Shown: positions 1 to 10,931 of the stretch, piece after piece
Layout: every line of letters starts with the position of its first letter
How positions within the stretch are numbered: the first letter of the stretch is position 1
Assembly (NCBI GenBank): GCA_000827325.1
Contig: KN832870.1
Coordinates: forward strand, 6,286,032-6,350,031
DNA length: 64,000 nt
Origin: Oidiodendron maius Zn
Lineage: Eukaryota; Ascomycota; Leotiomycetes; Myxotrichaceae
Reading direction: 5' to 3'
The notes under the pieces: generated by a model
Database searches by the model: none
Told to the model about the DNA's origin: nothing
Seen by the model: the letters and a program-made list of their open reading frames with translations, nothing else
Position numbers and translations under genes: made by a program

Positions 1-837
1 TTAAGTACTATTATTTGATACCTTTTATTGCAATTAAACTGTGACCGTAATATAAGTGTGACTCTTGCTCCTCTATGGCTTTTGCCTCTCAAGTCGCTGC
101 TATGGTGAAACGCAACATCTCAATTTTCAGAATTTATTCGAGTCATTTATTCTGGCTATATAACCTGAGATGTAGGCAATAAATCCACTATCCCCGGGCC
201 ATTTTATATTCAAGGTTTCTATGCTTATATATTGTCCAATGCCGTATAAACTGGTATATAAGACCCCCCTATGTGGGCCGTGCGAGACAAATGCCCCCTC
301 TAGAGGGGGGTCTTTTAGCAAAAGGGATTTACTATGTAGATGGTCCGTGCGCCATACAAATTTTGTTAGGGTGGGACAGCGAGCCTTCACTAGGGGGGCT
401 CTTATATGCCAGGGGGTCTTATAGCGAAGGGGGGTCTTATGCCAGTTTATACAGAAGGTTAGTATTCTTTGACGTAGATTAATTCTATGATTGCCGGGAC
501 GGGCTATTTCTATTGGTGCAACAAATGGGCCCGAAAAAAGCATCATGCTTTTCTCGCCCGATATTTCCGATCACAATTACACTTGGGCACTGTTACCTTC
601 GTCCATTATTTCGCCATGTAACGTAGCTATTGTCACAGCATCCGGAAGCTAGTCCAATTTAGGTGCTGAGTAACCAACCCAAATACTGACAAGTTACTTG
701 AGAACTGGAATACCAATAACCATAAGCTCAATGAAGGGGAGAATGTTATACATACTGAAATTATCTGAGACTGTATTTGGAATACTAGCCAAGTCAAGTA
801 GTATAAAGATCGAGGTTTGAGCCCACTACAAGAATAG
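1..837. other. Intergenic DNA without a recognisable gene
   Basis: Only short overlapping open frames occur here and none resembles a known family. The stretch holds a cluster of G-run motifs, listed separately, and ends at a 10-bp direct repeat (acaagaatag, 828-837). That repeat recurs at 9712-9721 and marks the edge of a large inverted-repeat element. Confidence 0.6.
255..440. repeat. Cluster of five G-run motifs
   Basis: Five copies of a short motif, roughly GGGGG(T/C)TCTTAT, lie within about 185 bp. One copy is inverted, near 255-272, and four are direct, near 298, 394, 411 and 426. Spacing between the last three copies is about 16 to 18 bases. No family assignment is possible. They could be a degenerate tandem repeat, the end of an unidentified element, or G-quadruplex-forming DNA. 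Confidence 0.5.
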
Positions 838-842
838 GGCTC

Positions 843-881
843 ACAGCTCGGGGGGTGTCATAAAAAGTTCCGACTGTGTAT
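843..881 (+). repeat. Left terminal inverted repeat of the large element
   Basis: This 39-bp arm matches the reverse complement of 9667-9705 with two transition differences, at the A/G after gtgtcat and the T/C within gacYgtg. Such transitions are what C-to-T mutation of repeats would leave. Confidence 0.85.
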
Positions 882-2345
882 TAAATCAGGCATCAACTTA
901 GGTCAGGGGGTATAATGTTATCTCCGACTATATAGCCACCTAAGGCGTTAATAAGGCAGTAAAACACTAAGCCTAGCTTGAGCCTAGTATATGCTTAGCG
1001 TATAGTACAAGTTAGCCAATAGAATTGTACCAAGTATATAGGGTTTCTACCCTTCTATAGCGAATATATATACAGTATATACCTACTATATAAAGTATAT
1101 AAGTCTTCCCTCTAATTCTTTAATTTCAGTTTTCTCTTCTAGATCTAATTAAAAAATAAAGGAATTATATAATGGAATCTGCTTCAAGCAGGGAAATTGC
1201 AGCTATATCAAGGTAGCTAAATAGGATTACTATAAGTATAAGGCTAGTATAGGCTATATATATACTCTTTATATACTAAGGCTATTAGGATATACTAGTC
1301 AAGTAGGATCCCTTTAAAGATAATAGTAATATATATTTATCCTATATTAAAGAGGATAGTATAGATTTAGTATATAGTAACAAGTTAAACCCTATATAAA
1401 TAGGCCTTAAAAGAGTAAGTAAAAAGGTATATAGTTAAGTTATACTAAGTATATACTGACTATATATAGAGTATAATTCAAGAGTTTAGAGCTATTATAA
1501 ATTCTAGTAAGAATATAAGAATTAGTATATAAGGGGTATAGGACTATATTAATATTCTAGTATATCTAGAGATATATCTAGAAGGAATTGCTTACTTTAT
1601 ATACTTTATAGACCTGTTAATTAGTATAGCTATACTATAGAAAGATATTTAGAAAATAATAGTAGATCTTATATCTAAAGTATAGTCACTATATATTATA
1701 TATATATAAATTATATATAAAGCTTAATTACTTATAAAAAGTAGATATAATTCTTGATTACTATATTAAATATTAACTAAACTGATTTCTAGCTTTTATA
1801 TAAGGACAGCTATAGTCGAAAGGTTCATTATATATAGTATCAAGCCTATAAGTATAGTAGGATTAAATATTATAAATATACTTATCTAGATATACTATAT
1901 ATATACTTAGTATATAATAAGGTATAGTTAGAGTATATCAATAACTTGAGATATACCTTATACCTAGTATATACTAGCTTAATAGTATTTTAATAACTTA
2001 AGTAGTTAATAGAGACTATATATAATAGTTTTATAGAGAACTAGAATAAGGATACTAGCCTTTATATATTTCCAGGGACTAATAAGAGAGTCTATTAGAA
2101 CCAGAGTTCTATATACTTTATATATTCAGGGGTAAATATATATCTATTCTATATATTATATATACTAAATATATTTAGGTCTAATATTTAGATTACTCTT
2201 TAAACAGTAACTTTAAGCCTTAGTATAAAGCTATATTATTTCCAACCTTAACTAATTAAATTGATCTAGATTATCTTAAAGCAATTATAGAGTATAGAGT
2301 ATAGCCTATATAAGAGATATATATATATATTAGTTATATAATAGA

Positions 2346-2509
2346 ATAATATATCAAGTATAGTTTGTATATATTATATATATATAAACTATATACTAAT
2401 AATATATTAGACTTTGACTATCTATAAAGCTAAGGGGATATTAGAATCCAATAATATAATATACTACTAGACCTCTATATACCTCTAAATATAAAGCGAT
2501 ATCTATATA
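2346..2509 (+). repeat. 164-bp duplicate flanking the assembly gap, left copy
   Basis: This sequence appears to match 2769-2932, on the other side of the N run, base for base. The perfect match in otherwise degenerate DNA, placed exactly against both gap edges, points to two contig ends that overlap and were not merged. Confidence 0.85.
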
Positions 2510-2768
2510 NNNNNNNNNNNNNNNNNNNNNNNNNNNNNNNNNNNNNNNNNNNNNNNNNNNNNNNNNNNNNNNNNNNNNNNNNNNNNNNNNNNNNNNNNNN
2601 NNNNNNNNNNNNNNNNNNNNNNNNNNNNNNNNNNNNNNNNNNNNNNNNNNNNNNNNNNNNNNNNNNNNNNNNNNNNNNNNNNNNNNNNNNNNNNNNNNNN
2701 NNNNNNNNNNNNNNNNNNNNNNNNNNNNNNNNNNNNNNNNNNNNNNNNNNNNNNNNNNNNNNNNNNNN
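2510..2768. other. Assembly gap (259 N)
   Basis: A run of Ns. Because both flanks carry the same 164 bp, the true gap may be zero or negative in length, or may be a tandem repeat collapsed by the assembler. Any open frame drawn across it is an artefact. Confidence 0.99.
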
Positions 2769-2932
2769 ATAATATATCAAGTATAGTTTGTATATATTAT
2801 ATATATATAAACTATATACTAATAATATATTAGACTTTGACTATCTATAAAGCTAAGGGGATATTAGAATCCAATAATATAATATACTACTAGACCTCTA
2901 TATACCTCTAAATATAAAGCGATATCTATATA
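2769..2932 (+). repeat. 164-bp duplicate flanking the assembly gap, right copy
   Basis: Copy of 2346-2509; see that entry. It begins at the first base after the Ns, which is what an unmerged contig overlap looks like. Confidence 0.85.
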
Positions 2933-5429
2933 TATATCTTATAGCTTATAGATTATATTTATATTACTTTCCTTATCTAATTTAGCTACTAGTATAAATT
3001 CAAGATAATATAATAAAGGTTATTTACTAGAGAGACATTTTGATATTAACTATATATATATTTAGTATATACTCTATATATATTATTTATATACTAATTG
3101 TATACTAGACTGATTTCTTATATCTAATCAGTTTACTATACTATAATAGAAGTATAGTACTAATACACTTTAGGCTATCTATTAAAGCCTAAATATTGAA
3201 GATCAAGTAATAGCCTTAATTTATAAAGCAAGAATACTTTAATATCCTACTAGTATAGACCTTATTAGTATATTATATATAATATTATAATATATACTAG
3301 ACTTATACTATATAGATATTTAGTATAAGTTCTCAATTGATTAATACAAGTCAAATAAAGACTAATAGATCTATAATATTCAGTATCTTAATATAAAACA
3401 CTATTTCATTATCTACTATATATATAAGTAAGCAAAGGCCTTTATAGCTAGTTAATATCTTGAAATAGACCTAGTCTTTAAGATAGTTTAAAGTAAGGTT
3501 AATCTATTTATAATTTCAGGGTATAATAAAAATACTAAATATATATATATCTTATATATTGTATATACTCCTCTAATAGTAGTAGGAATCCTTATATATA
3601 TATATATCTTTATAAACATTGATTTACAGATAGTATATAAAGCAATATTTATATAATTATTTACAATTTTAGAACAGGTCTTATACTAGACTATTAAATT
3701 TCTATACCTCTACTATACTAAAAGAGGGATCCAAATAATTAGTCTTAATCTATATAAAAAGCAGGTAGAAGGTATACTATATATATATATAGCCTATACT
3801 ATTAATATACTAACTATCTAGAGTTTAGGGACTATTTAGTCTTACTTGATTTAATCTATAAGTAGTTAGAGTATCTCTAGTATATATTAGTCTTCTATTA
3901 AGTTTATATTAAGTATAATTTCTAAAAACACTTTCTCTAATACCCTTTAACTTATATAATACAAGACAAGATATAGATCTATAATACTAAGTCTAAGATC
4001 CTATAAAATATAGATAGTATATACTAGATATATCTAGAGCTTAAATCCTAGATTAAGAATAAGTATATCTCCTGGATTATTACTAGACTTATCTAATTAG
4101 AGTTAAAGATACCTCCAGAATATTAGTTATTTGCTTATAAATATACTAGAATTAGTAAGAGTAGTTATTTTAGTAATAATAACTTTATAGGATAGAAGAT
4201 ATCACTTTTAAATATAATACTTAAGTATAATATATAGAGAATATATATATTATATATACTAACGATATATATAGACTAAAAGTCTATACTAGTGATATAT
4301 TTAGCTAGATTAAAGCTTAAATATAGGATAGCATTATTAATATATAGCGAAATATAAATATAGTATATAAGGAAGTAACTAAATAAAGACAAAAAGAGCA
4401 ATAGCTTAAATAATAAGCTTTATACTATTAGAAATATCTATAACTACCTTATAACCTAAACAATCTATATAATATATCTATTATATAAGCTAAGTATATA
4501 TAGGATAATAGTATTAGTATTAATAGCTTATTAGTAAATATAGTATATATACTATATATATATTCTATAGCCAGGCCTTTAATTATTAACCTTAATGATT
4601 TTAATAATAATATAATTATAGTTGCTACTAGTCTCTAATTATAGCTATAGTTACCTAGATTATAGCAATCAAGATCTCTACTCTCTTCTTATAGACAGAG
4701 TCCTAATATAGCAGAGAGTATATACTCTAAATATATACTTACTATAAGTTATATATCTAGACAATTAGAAGTAAGATCTATAGATAATATAGAATAGTAT
4801 ATCCAATCACTTAAGGAGTATATTACTGCTTTATAGAAGAGAAAAGAGGAGTATAAACTTAGAATAAAGGAACAAGAGCTTAAGAGAGAGCTTTAAGAGC
4901 TTTAGGAATAGAAGAGATCTATAGTATATAAATAGTATATACTTAACTTGAATATATATAAATAATTTTAAAGGTATAGTCAATTTATACTATCTAGTAC
5001 TATTATATACTATATATATACTATACTTATTCTATACTTAAGTAATGTTTAAGCTTCCTTATTAATAATAATAGGATTCTAGCAAGTAGATCAATAAGCT
5101 ATATAACATTAGCTAAATATATATATAGTATAAGTTTGATCTATATAGAGCAATAGTCTTTGCTTTAGCCTTTCCTTTACCTTTGATATTATATTCTATT
5201 AAGTATTAGCTATATATATATCTAATATATATATTATATATACTAATAGAGGGAGAAGATAGATCTTTACTTAGAAGGTAGCTATTATATTAAAGGGTAT
5301 TAGTATATACTTAGTATAAGGAAAGAGAATATATACCTTATACTTAGTAGAAGATAATAGAGTAGCTAGACACTAGTATATAGTTAGTATATATATAGTA
5401 TAAGTATAAAATAATCTAATATAAGTAAG

Positions 5430-7992
5430 TATATAAACAGGAGCTTTAAGAAGCCACCCAGAAATAAAGGCAGGTGATCCAAGAAGCACGAACGAGGTGT
5501 TGGAGACTGGCCCTCGCTAGGGCCTCGAAGCAGCCAAAGACCCTTTAGAAACTCCAACAGTAGGCATGACTAAGAAGTCATGCCCCTCAAGAGCCACCAA
5601 CAATACCGCCACTACATCGAAGCAAGGATGCCCCTCAATCAGCATTTACCCATAAAGAAAAGAGCGAAACCTTAGCAGGGAGGTTCTTCCCTGGTAGCGA
5701 AGCAGACCTCCAAGATATCGAGGATACTACCTGGGAGGAGGCTTCAACCCAGCAGCGATTCCCTATCGAAAAGGCAGTTACTGCAGAGGAAATCAAAGAA
5801 AGACTTAAGTGGGGAGCCTGGAAAGCACCAGGACCGAGTGACGACCTCCTAGCAGGGTTCCTGAAGGCATGCGGCAGACCCCTCTCAACGATTCTTGTAG
5901 CTATAACCCAAGCTAGCTTCGACCTCGAATACTTCCCGAAGCGGTTCCGCAGCGCAGGAGTAGTGGTCCTTAAGAAACCAGGCAAGACGCTAATACAGCA
6001 ACAAACAGCTGGAGGCTGGAGACCAATCTCTCTGCTGAGTGCAGTTAGAAAACTTATCGAAGGGATGATAGGGAGTCGAATTGCAGACGCAGCAGAGTCG
6101 CAGCGACTACTGCCAGAGGGTCAAACGGGGAACAGAAAAGGGCGGTCTACAGAACTTGCTATATGCCTGGTTACTGAAGCAGTACGGACAGCCTGGAGCT
6201 ACGGAGCAGTAGCCTCGCTACTCCAGCTTGATATTAAAGGAGCCTTCGATACAGTCAACCATACCAGGCTCCTAGATACCCTGCGCAAACAGGGCTTCCC
6301 GATATAGGTGGTGAGGTGGACTAACAGCTACCTTGAAGCACGCTCCGCAAGGCTTATGTTCAACAGCGAAGCGTCGGAGCCGATACAGATCAGGGCAGGG
6401 GTCCTACAGGGATCCCCCTTATCACCGATCCTGTTCCTGCTCTATATAGCCTCGCTCTATAAAGCCCTAGAGAAGCATGGAAACCTGACAATTATAGGAT
6501 TTGCAGACAATACAAACCTCCTAGTAGCTAGCCGCGATGTCCAGGAGAACTACCGGCAACTCGAGGGTGTATTCAAGGTCTGCAAACGCTAGGCCAAAAC
6601 AAGAGGCATGGAGTTTGCCCCTCAAAAGAGCGAACTTATACACTTTATCTGGAAGTATACAGGGTTCTTGAAGGTGGTTTGCCTGGCAGGACATATAATC
6701 AATCTAGTAGAGTCAGTCCAATTCCTTGGAGTCTAGCTAGATAGGAAGCTCCAGTAGAGTCGCCACCTGAAAGAAGTCAAGAAGAAGCTAGCTACCTAGA
6801 AGCTTGCACTTATAAAGCTTGCAGTATCAGTCTGGGGATACAGCCTAGCCTGTACAAGAGAAATCTATACCAAGGTAATAAGGGTAACAATAGTATATAG
6901 AGCATCTATATAGTATAAACCTAGCAAGGCAGGGGCGAACCCTAGGGGTATCGCCAACCACCTTAGTATAGTGTAGTCTGACTGCCTCTATATAGTAACT
7001 GGAGGATATTGCACAACCCAGATTCAATACCTCAAGGTCGAAGCAGCTACCCCACCAATCTATATATACCTCAACAAGAGAGTTACAGAATTTGAGTCAA
7101 GGCTCAAATATACAGGTATAGTCAAGAAGGTATATAGCGCCTGCACTACAGTAGCGTCCCGCCTCTGATAGCAGAGGACAAGAATCAGGCTGGTAGGACT
7201 GCAACTCCTGCCTAAAGGAGGAGAACAGAAGGCGAAGTAGACAAGCAGGTAGTATACTAAAAAGGAGCTAACAACAGATAAAGCAGTAGAGAGGGACTAG
7301 AGACTATAGTAGGAAAGTAAGGTCAAGATATAGACAAGGTCCCAGGGAGGACCTAGTATAGAACCAGCGGATACAGACCCTGAATTTAAAGGGAAGAAAG
7401 CACTCCAGAAACACTAGGGCCTTAAGAAGCATAAAAGCTCCCTTCTTATACAGATCCATATAGGCAAGATAGGGCTCCAAGCATTCCTGTTCCAGCAAAG
7501 GGTCCCAGAAGTGAACACGCCGCTCTATCGCTACAGCATTACAGGGGAAACGCTAGCCTATATAGTCCTCTATTACCCAGAACTACAACAAGAGAGAGAG
7601 GAGCTCCAGAGGGCCCTTCTACCACACCCCCTTCAAACTACCCGCAACTTCATAGCAGCAACGGCAGACCCAGCCTGTACAGGGACAGTAGTAAGGTGGC
7701 TGCTAGCTACTAGCCGCCTCCCTGAGTTCCGGCAAGCCTGCAGGTATACAGCAATCCAGGACCAGGAGGAGGAGGAGGAAGAAAGGGGGCTATAGAGGCT
7801 CCAGGTAGTATCACATAGTCAGTAGTAAGACCGGCTAAGTAGCAGCAAAGACCAGGCGAAGACGCTTCATGCATATAAGGACCAATATATAAGGGTTTCG
7901 TCCAGCCCTAAGGGGCACGGTTTACCTTATGATATTTCTAGTAGAGATTCTGTAGCTAGATAGCTAAACAGAGTATTAATAATAATAATAAG
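5430..7992 (+). mobile_element. Tad1-like LINE remnant: reverse transcriptase pseudogene
   Basis: The plus strand encodes a broken non-LTR reverse transcriptase. Readable parts, in order, are a linker ending WGAWKAPGPSD (about 5808-5842), the finger and palm with GGWRPISLLS (about 6010-6039), LLQLDIKGAFDTVNH (about 6218-6262), GVLQGSPLSPILF (about 6398-6436) and FADN where the catalytic FADD is expected (about 6500). A tail similar to the C-terminus of fungal Tad elements follows (7511-7795). TAG stops interrupt the frame, for example at 6305-6307 and 6590-6592. In the tail, the usual CxC pair before the conserved GEE/T segment reads YRYS, consistent with G-to-A changes. A short TAA repeat near 7974-7990 probably marks the 3' end. 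The 5' part, including the endonuclease, is missing or unreadable. The copy is dead. Confidence 0.85.
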
Positions 7993-9660
7993 TATATAAA
8001 CAGGCAAAGAACTCAAATAATTAATTATAGAAGGGGCTAGAATTGGTATAAGAGTAGAGGAATTGTATTTTGTAGGTTTAGAAGCAGTGGAATCTAGTAT
8101 AGAAACAGTAGGGATAGAGGAAACATATACTGGAACTAAGTGGAATAAATACTTAAATAAAGCTAGAGATTTAGATTTAGATTCAGGACTAGGAATATCT
8201 AGGTTTTAAGGGGATATTTATTAAACTTAGGCTAGAGAAAGACAGTAGTATATTTGATATTCCTATATAATAAGTATATATATATCTTGTAGATAAAGGA
8301 AATATTAAAAGATATTATATATTACTAGTATATATATAATATACCTTATAATAAAATCAAGTTCTAAACTATATAGTAAATTAAGGGTTATTAGTCCTAT
8401 ATATATTAGCTAAGTATATATATTATATATAGAAAACTTATATAATTCTCTTATAGGCAGTTATATAAATATCTAGCAGACTACTACCTATACTAGTTCT
8501 ATCTAAGTATTAGCTATATATATATAGAGCAAATATAAAGTATATATCTAAGCTTAATTATATAATATATATTATACTATCTTTAAGATAAGATAAAATA
8601 CTTTAATATACTATAAATATCAGCTAGGTATATATAAAGGATATAATAACAATATACTTCTAACTAGCAATCTATTCTTAAATAGTAAGATTATAGTAAT
8701 CAGGATTTATAGCTAATATATAGTAAGTATATATATAATATAACCAAGATATATACTAATCTATACTAGGATAAGTAGAGCAAATATAACAATAAAGCTA
8801 AGAGTATTAGTATAACAGATAGTAAGTATATATAGAATATATAGTAGACTAAGATCTGAAAATTATTATATATATTTGTCTACTATTTATATTAATATTA
8901 TAGCTATATATTATAAGTATATATATAGTATATATTAGAAGGATATATATCTTATATAAGACTATTAAGACTAGAGATTATAGTTATAGGCTAGTTTAGT
9001 ATAGCTATATATTATAAGTATATATATAGTATAAGGATAGTATATACTTATTATTATTTTCTATAGCAGTAATAGAAGGAGCTTGAAATATTATAAGCAG
9101 ATATTAAGTATATAGTAAGGATATACTTACTATATATTCTAGTAGTAATAGCTGCCTGTTACCTTAGTAGAATCTATCTATTATTCAGGTTAGAAATAGA
9201 GCCTATATATATTTAGTATATACTTAAAGTATTATATAATAGAGGTATAGTAGAGAGCTTAAGTTATATATATACTAAGGATATCTTACTATAATAGTAT
9301 CTATATACAGACAGGTTAGTAGTGTTAGCTACCTATAGATTATTAAAATCAGTATAATTTATACTAGATATATACCCCTTACTAAACAGGTATCAGATAT
9401 ATATAGAATTAATATAGGGCAGAGATAGAGTATATACTTATATATTAGTATTATATTGTTATTGATTTTGTTTATAGTTTAAGTTAAGGATATACTTAGT
9501 ATATATATATATTAAACTAAACCTAAATTAGGCAAGCCTATATTATATAATAGCCCCCTGCACCTAACCCAAATAAGTCAAGATCCCTATATTATATAAG
9601 CCTCATATAATGTCTTTTTATAGTAATATATGATGAAAATTTCTAAATAGTTGATACCTA
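7993..9660. repeat. AT-rich, RIP-like block downstream of the LINE
   Basis: TA-dominated sequence like 950-5430, with no open frame of note. A less degraded patch near 8000-8210 is purine-rich and could be the remains of a coding or untranslated part of the host element. It cannot be assigned. Confidence 0.6.
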
Positions 9661-9666
9661 AGGCTG

Positions 9667-9705
9667 ATACACGGTCGGAACTTTTCATGACACCCCCCGA
9701 GCTGT
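9667..9705 (-). repeat. Right terminal inverted repeat of the large element
   Basis: Partner of the arm at 843-881. It is followed by six extra bases and then the 10-bp direct repeat at 9712-9721. Confidence 0.85.
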
Positions 9706-9721
9706 AACCTGACAAGAATAG

Positions 9722-10931
9722 CAGAGCACTTTTGCAAATAGGTGTCACGTGATGTTTTCGGGAACCCCCAGTCGTGAGAGCTATTTATCCTAACATCCGG
9801 ACATCTATCAATTACAGCAAAAGCCCTAGCAGCTGAGCGACATTAAAATACTAATACGTCTAGGAGGATCTTGATCCCGGCAAATCGTAGGATGACTGAT
9901 GCAACAGAAATATGACAATTCTGACTTGTTGCATCAATATTGAAGTGTTCTTGTTTTGTCGCGTTATTCGTGGCATGTTTAACTAGCCTAACAAATTATT
10001 CCGGCATGGTCGAGATCGGGCGCGTATCTCGCTCGAGTAATATTAATTAAAAAATATTATAGAATAGGACAAAAGGCTATAGAGGCGTTGTAATAGTAAG
10101 TATAGGTGTTTCCTTCTCTAAAACAAAAGAATCAAAATATATGGATAAAGAATCTTCTAAAAACACAATATGTTCCTAAGTATTGGAAGAATACAAAATG
10201 ATGATGAATTTAAGCGAAAACTCCGCCTCAGGTGAATGATACCTGTACACCAGATCTATTTGAGATTGAGAAGGCTGATTTTAGACGGGAAGCATTTCGG
10301 ATAATTGCAAAACTTAAAGTAATAACGTTGGGCTGCTACAAAATGAACCTTACTGTTAATGGGCAGGATGCCTGGAATGGAAATGCGTTTTATTGGCTAT
10401 TGCACCGGTCGCCTGGATTACCATCACCACAGTCGAAGGCGAGGCTATGGAGAGCCTTGTCGACGCCACAAATGGGCACGTTGAACACACCAGCGACTTT
10501 GATCCCGTGGTTTATTAACACAGTTAGAGCACCGGAAGCACTTTGATCCATTTCCATACACTCTTGCCCGGATGTACAGTACTTTAAAGGTACAGCTGCT
10601 AACTGTAGAGCAGAATTGGCGGTTTACCTCGCCATCCTGCCCGCCCCATCGCCTCCGCCAATCCTTCCTTCCTCTTTCTATAATCCGCCAGGTCCGCGCT
10701 TTCGAGTCAACGAACATAGTGCCAAACGAGCTTGTTGGACAAACGTTTGAGCCTTAATTTATTACAAATGTACACGCGATTGTAACGATAAAATAAGATC
10801 TTACGCATTTCGAGCTACTCGCTGAAATGAAATACTATATTCCCTTAGCGGGATTTTTTGCTATACAGTTAAAAGATACCTTCTGCTAGCTATACTAGCA
10901 TATACGCTTGAAAAGGCTCGAGCACGAGGCT
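9722..10931. other. Intergenic DNA between the large element and the NLR gene
   Basis: No protein family is recognised. A plus-strand frame at 10232-10546 and overlapping minus-strand frames lack homology I can identify and have no clear splice context. The last 130 bases before 10932 are the 3' flank of the NLR gene. Confidence 0.5.

Larger units (their letters stand above)
950..5430. repeat. Extremely AT-rich, RIP-like sequence block
   Basis: The block is dominated by TA dinucleotides and has stop codons in every frame. This is the footprint expected when CpA is converted to TpA on both strands of a repeated sequence. Faint coding traces remain on the plus strand. An ATG near 1172 starts a short readable stretch. 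Near 4830-4910 a charged, lysine- and glutamate-rich segment resembles the coiled-coil tail found in many transposases and gag proteins, with TAG where CAG would be expected. I cannot assign the original gene. Confidence 0.7.
838..9711. mobile_element. Large RIP-degraded DNA transposon, probably Mutator-like
   Basis: The element is about 8.9 kb. Its ends carry inverted arms (843-881 and 9667-9705) that match at 37 of 39 positions; the two mismatches are transitions. The core begins acagctcggggggtgtca. Immediately outside lie identical 10-bp direct repeats, acaagaatag, at 828-837 and 9712-9721. Inverted ends with a 9-11 bp duplication are the pattern of Mutator superfamily elements, so that is the most likely class. 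No transposase can be read, because the interior is almost all TA-rich sequence with stop codons. A LINE remnant at 5430-7992 sits inside, and an assembly gap lies at 2510-2768. The class is an inference; the inverted ends and direct repeats are directly visible. Confidence 0.7.

Noticed and set aside
800-830. tRNA-like B-box (GGTTTGAGCCC) near the left element edge
   Set aside because: No A-box or cloverleaf pairing found around it.
2475-2780. Open frame across the assembly gap
   Set aside because: Almost entirely Ns; it exists only because Ns contain no stop codons.
10232-10546. Candidate small gene between the large element and the NLR
   Set aside because: No recognised domain, signal peptide or splice; overlapped by equally long antisense frames.
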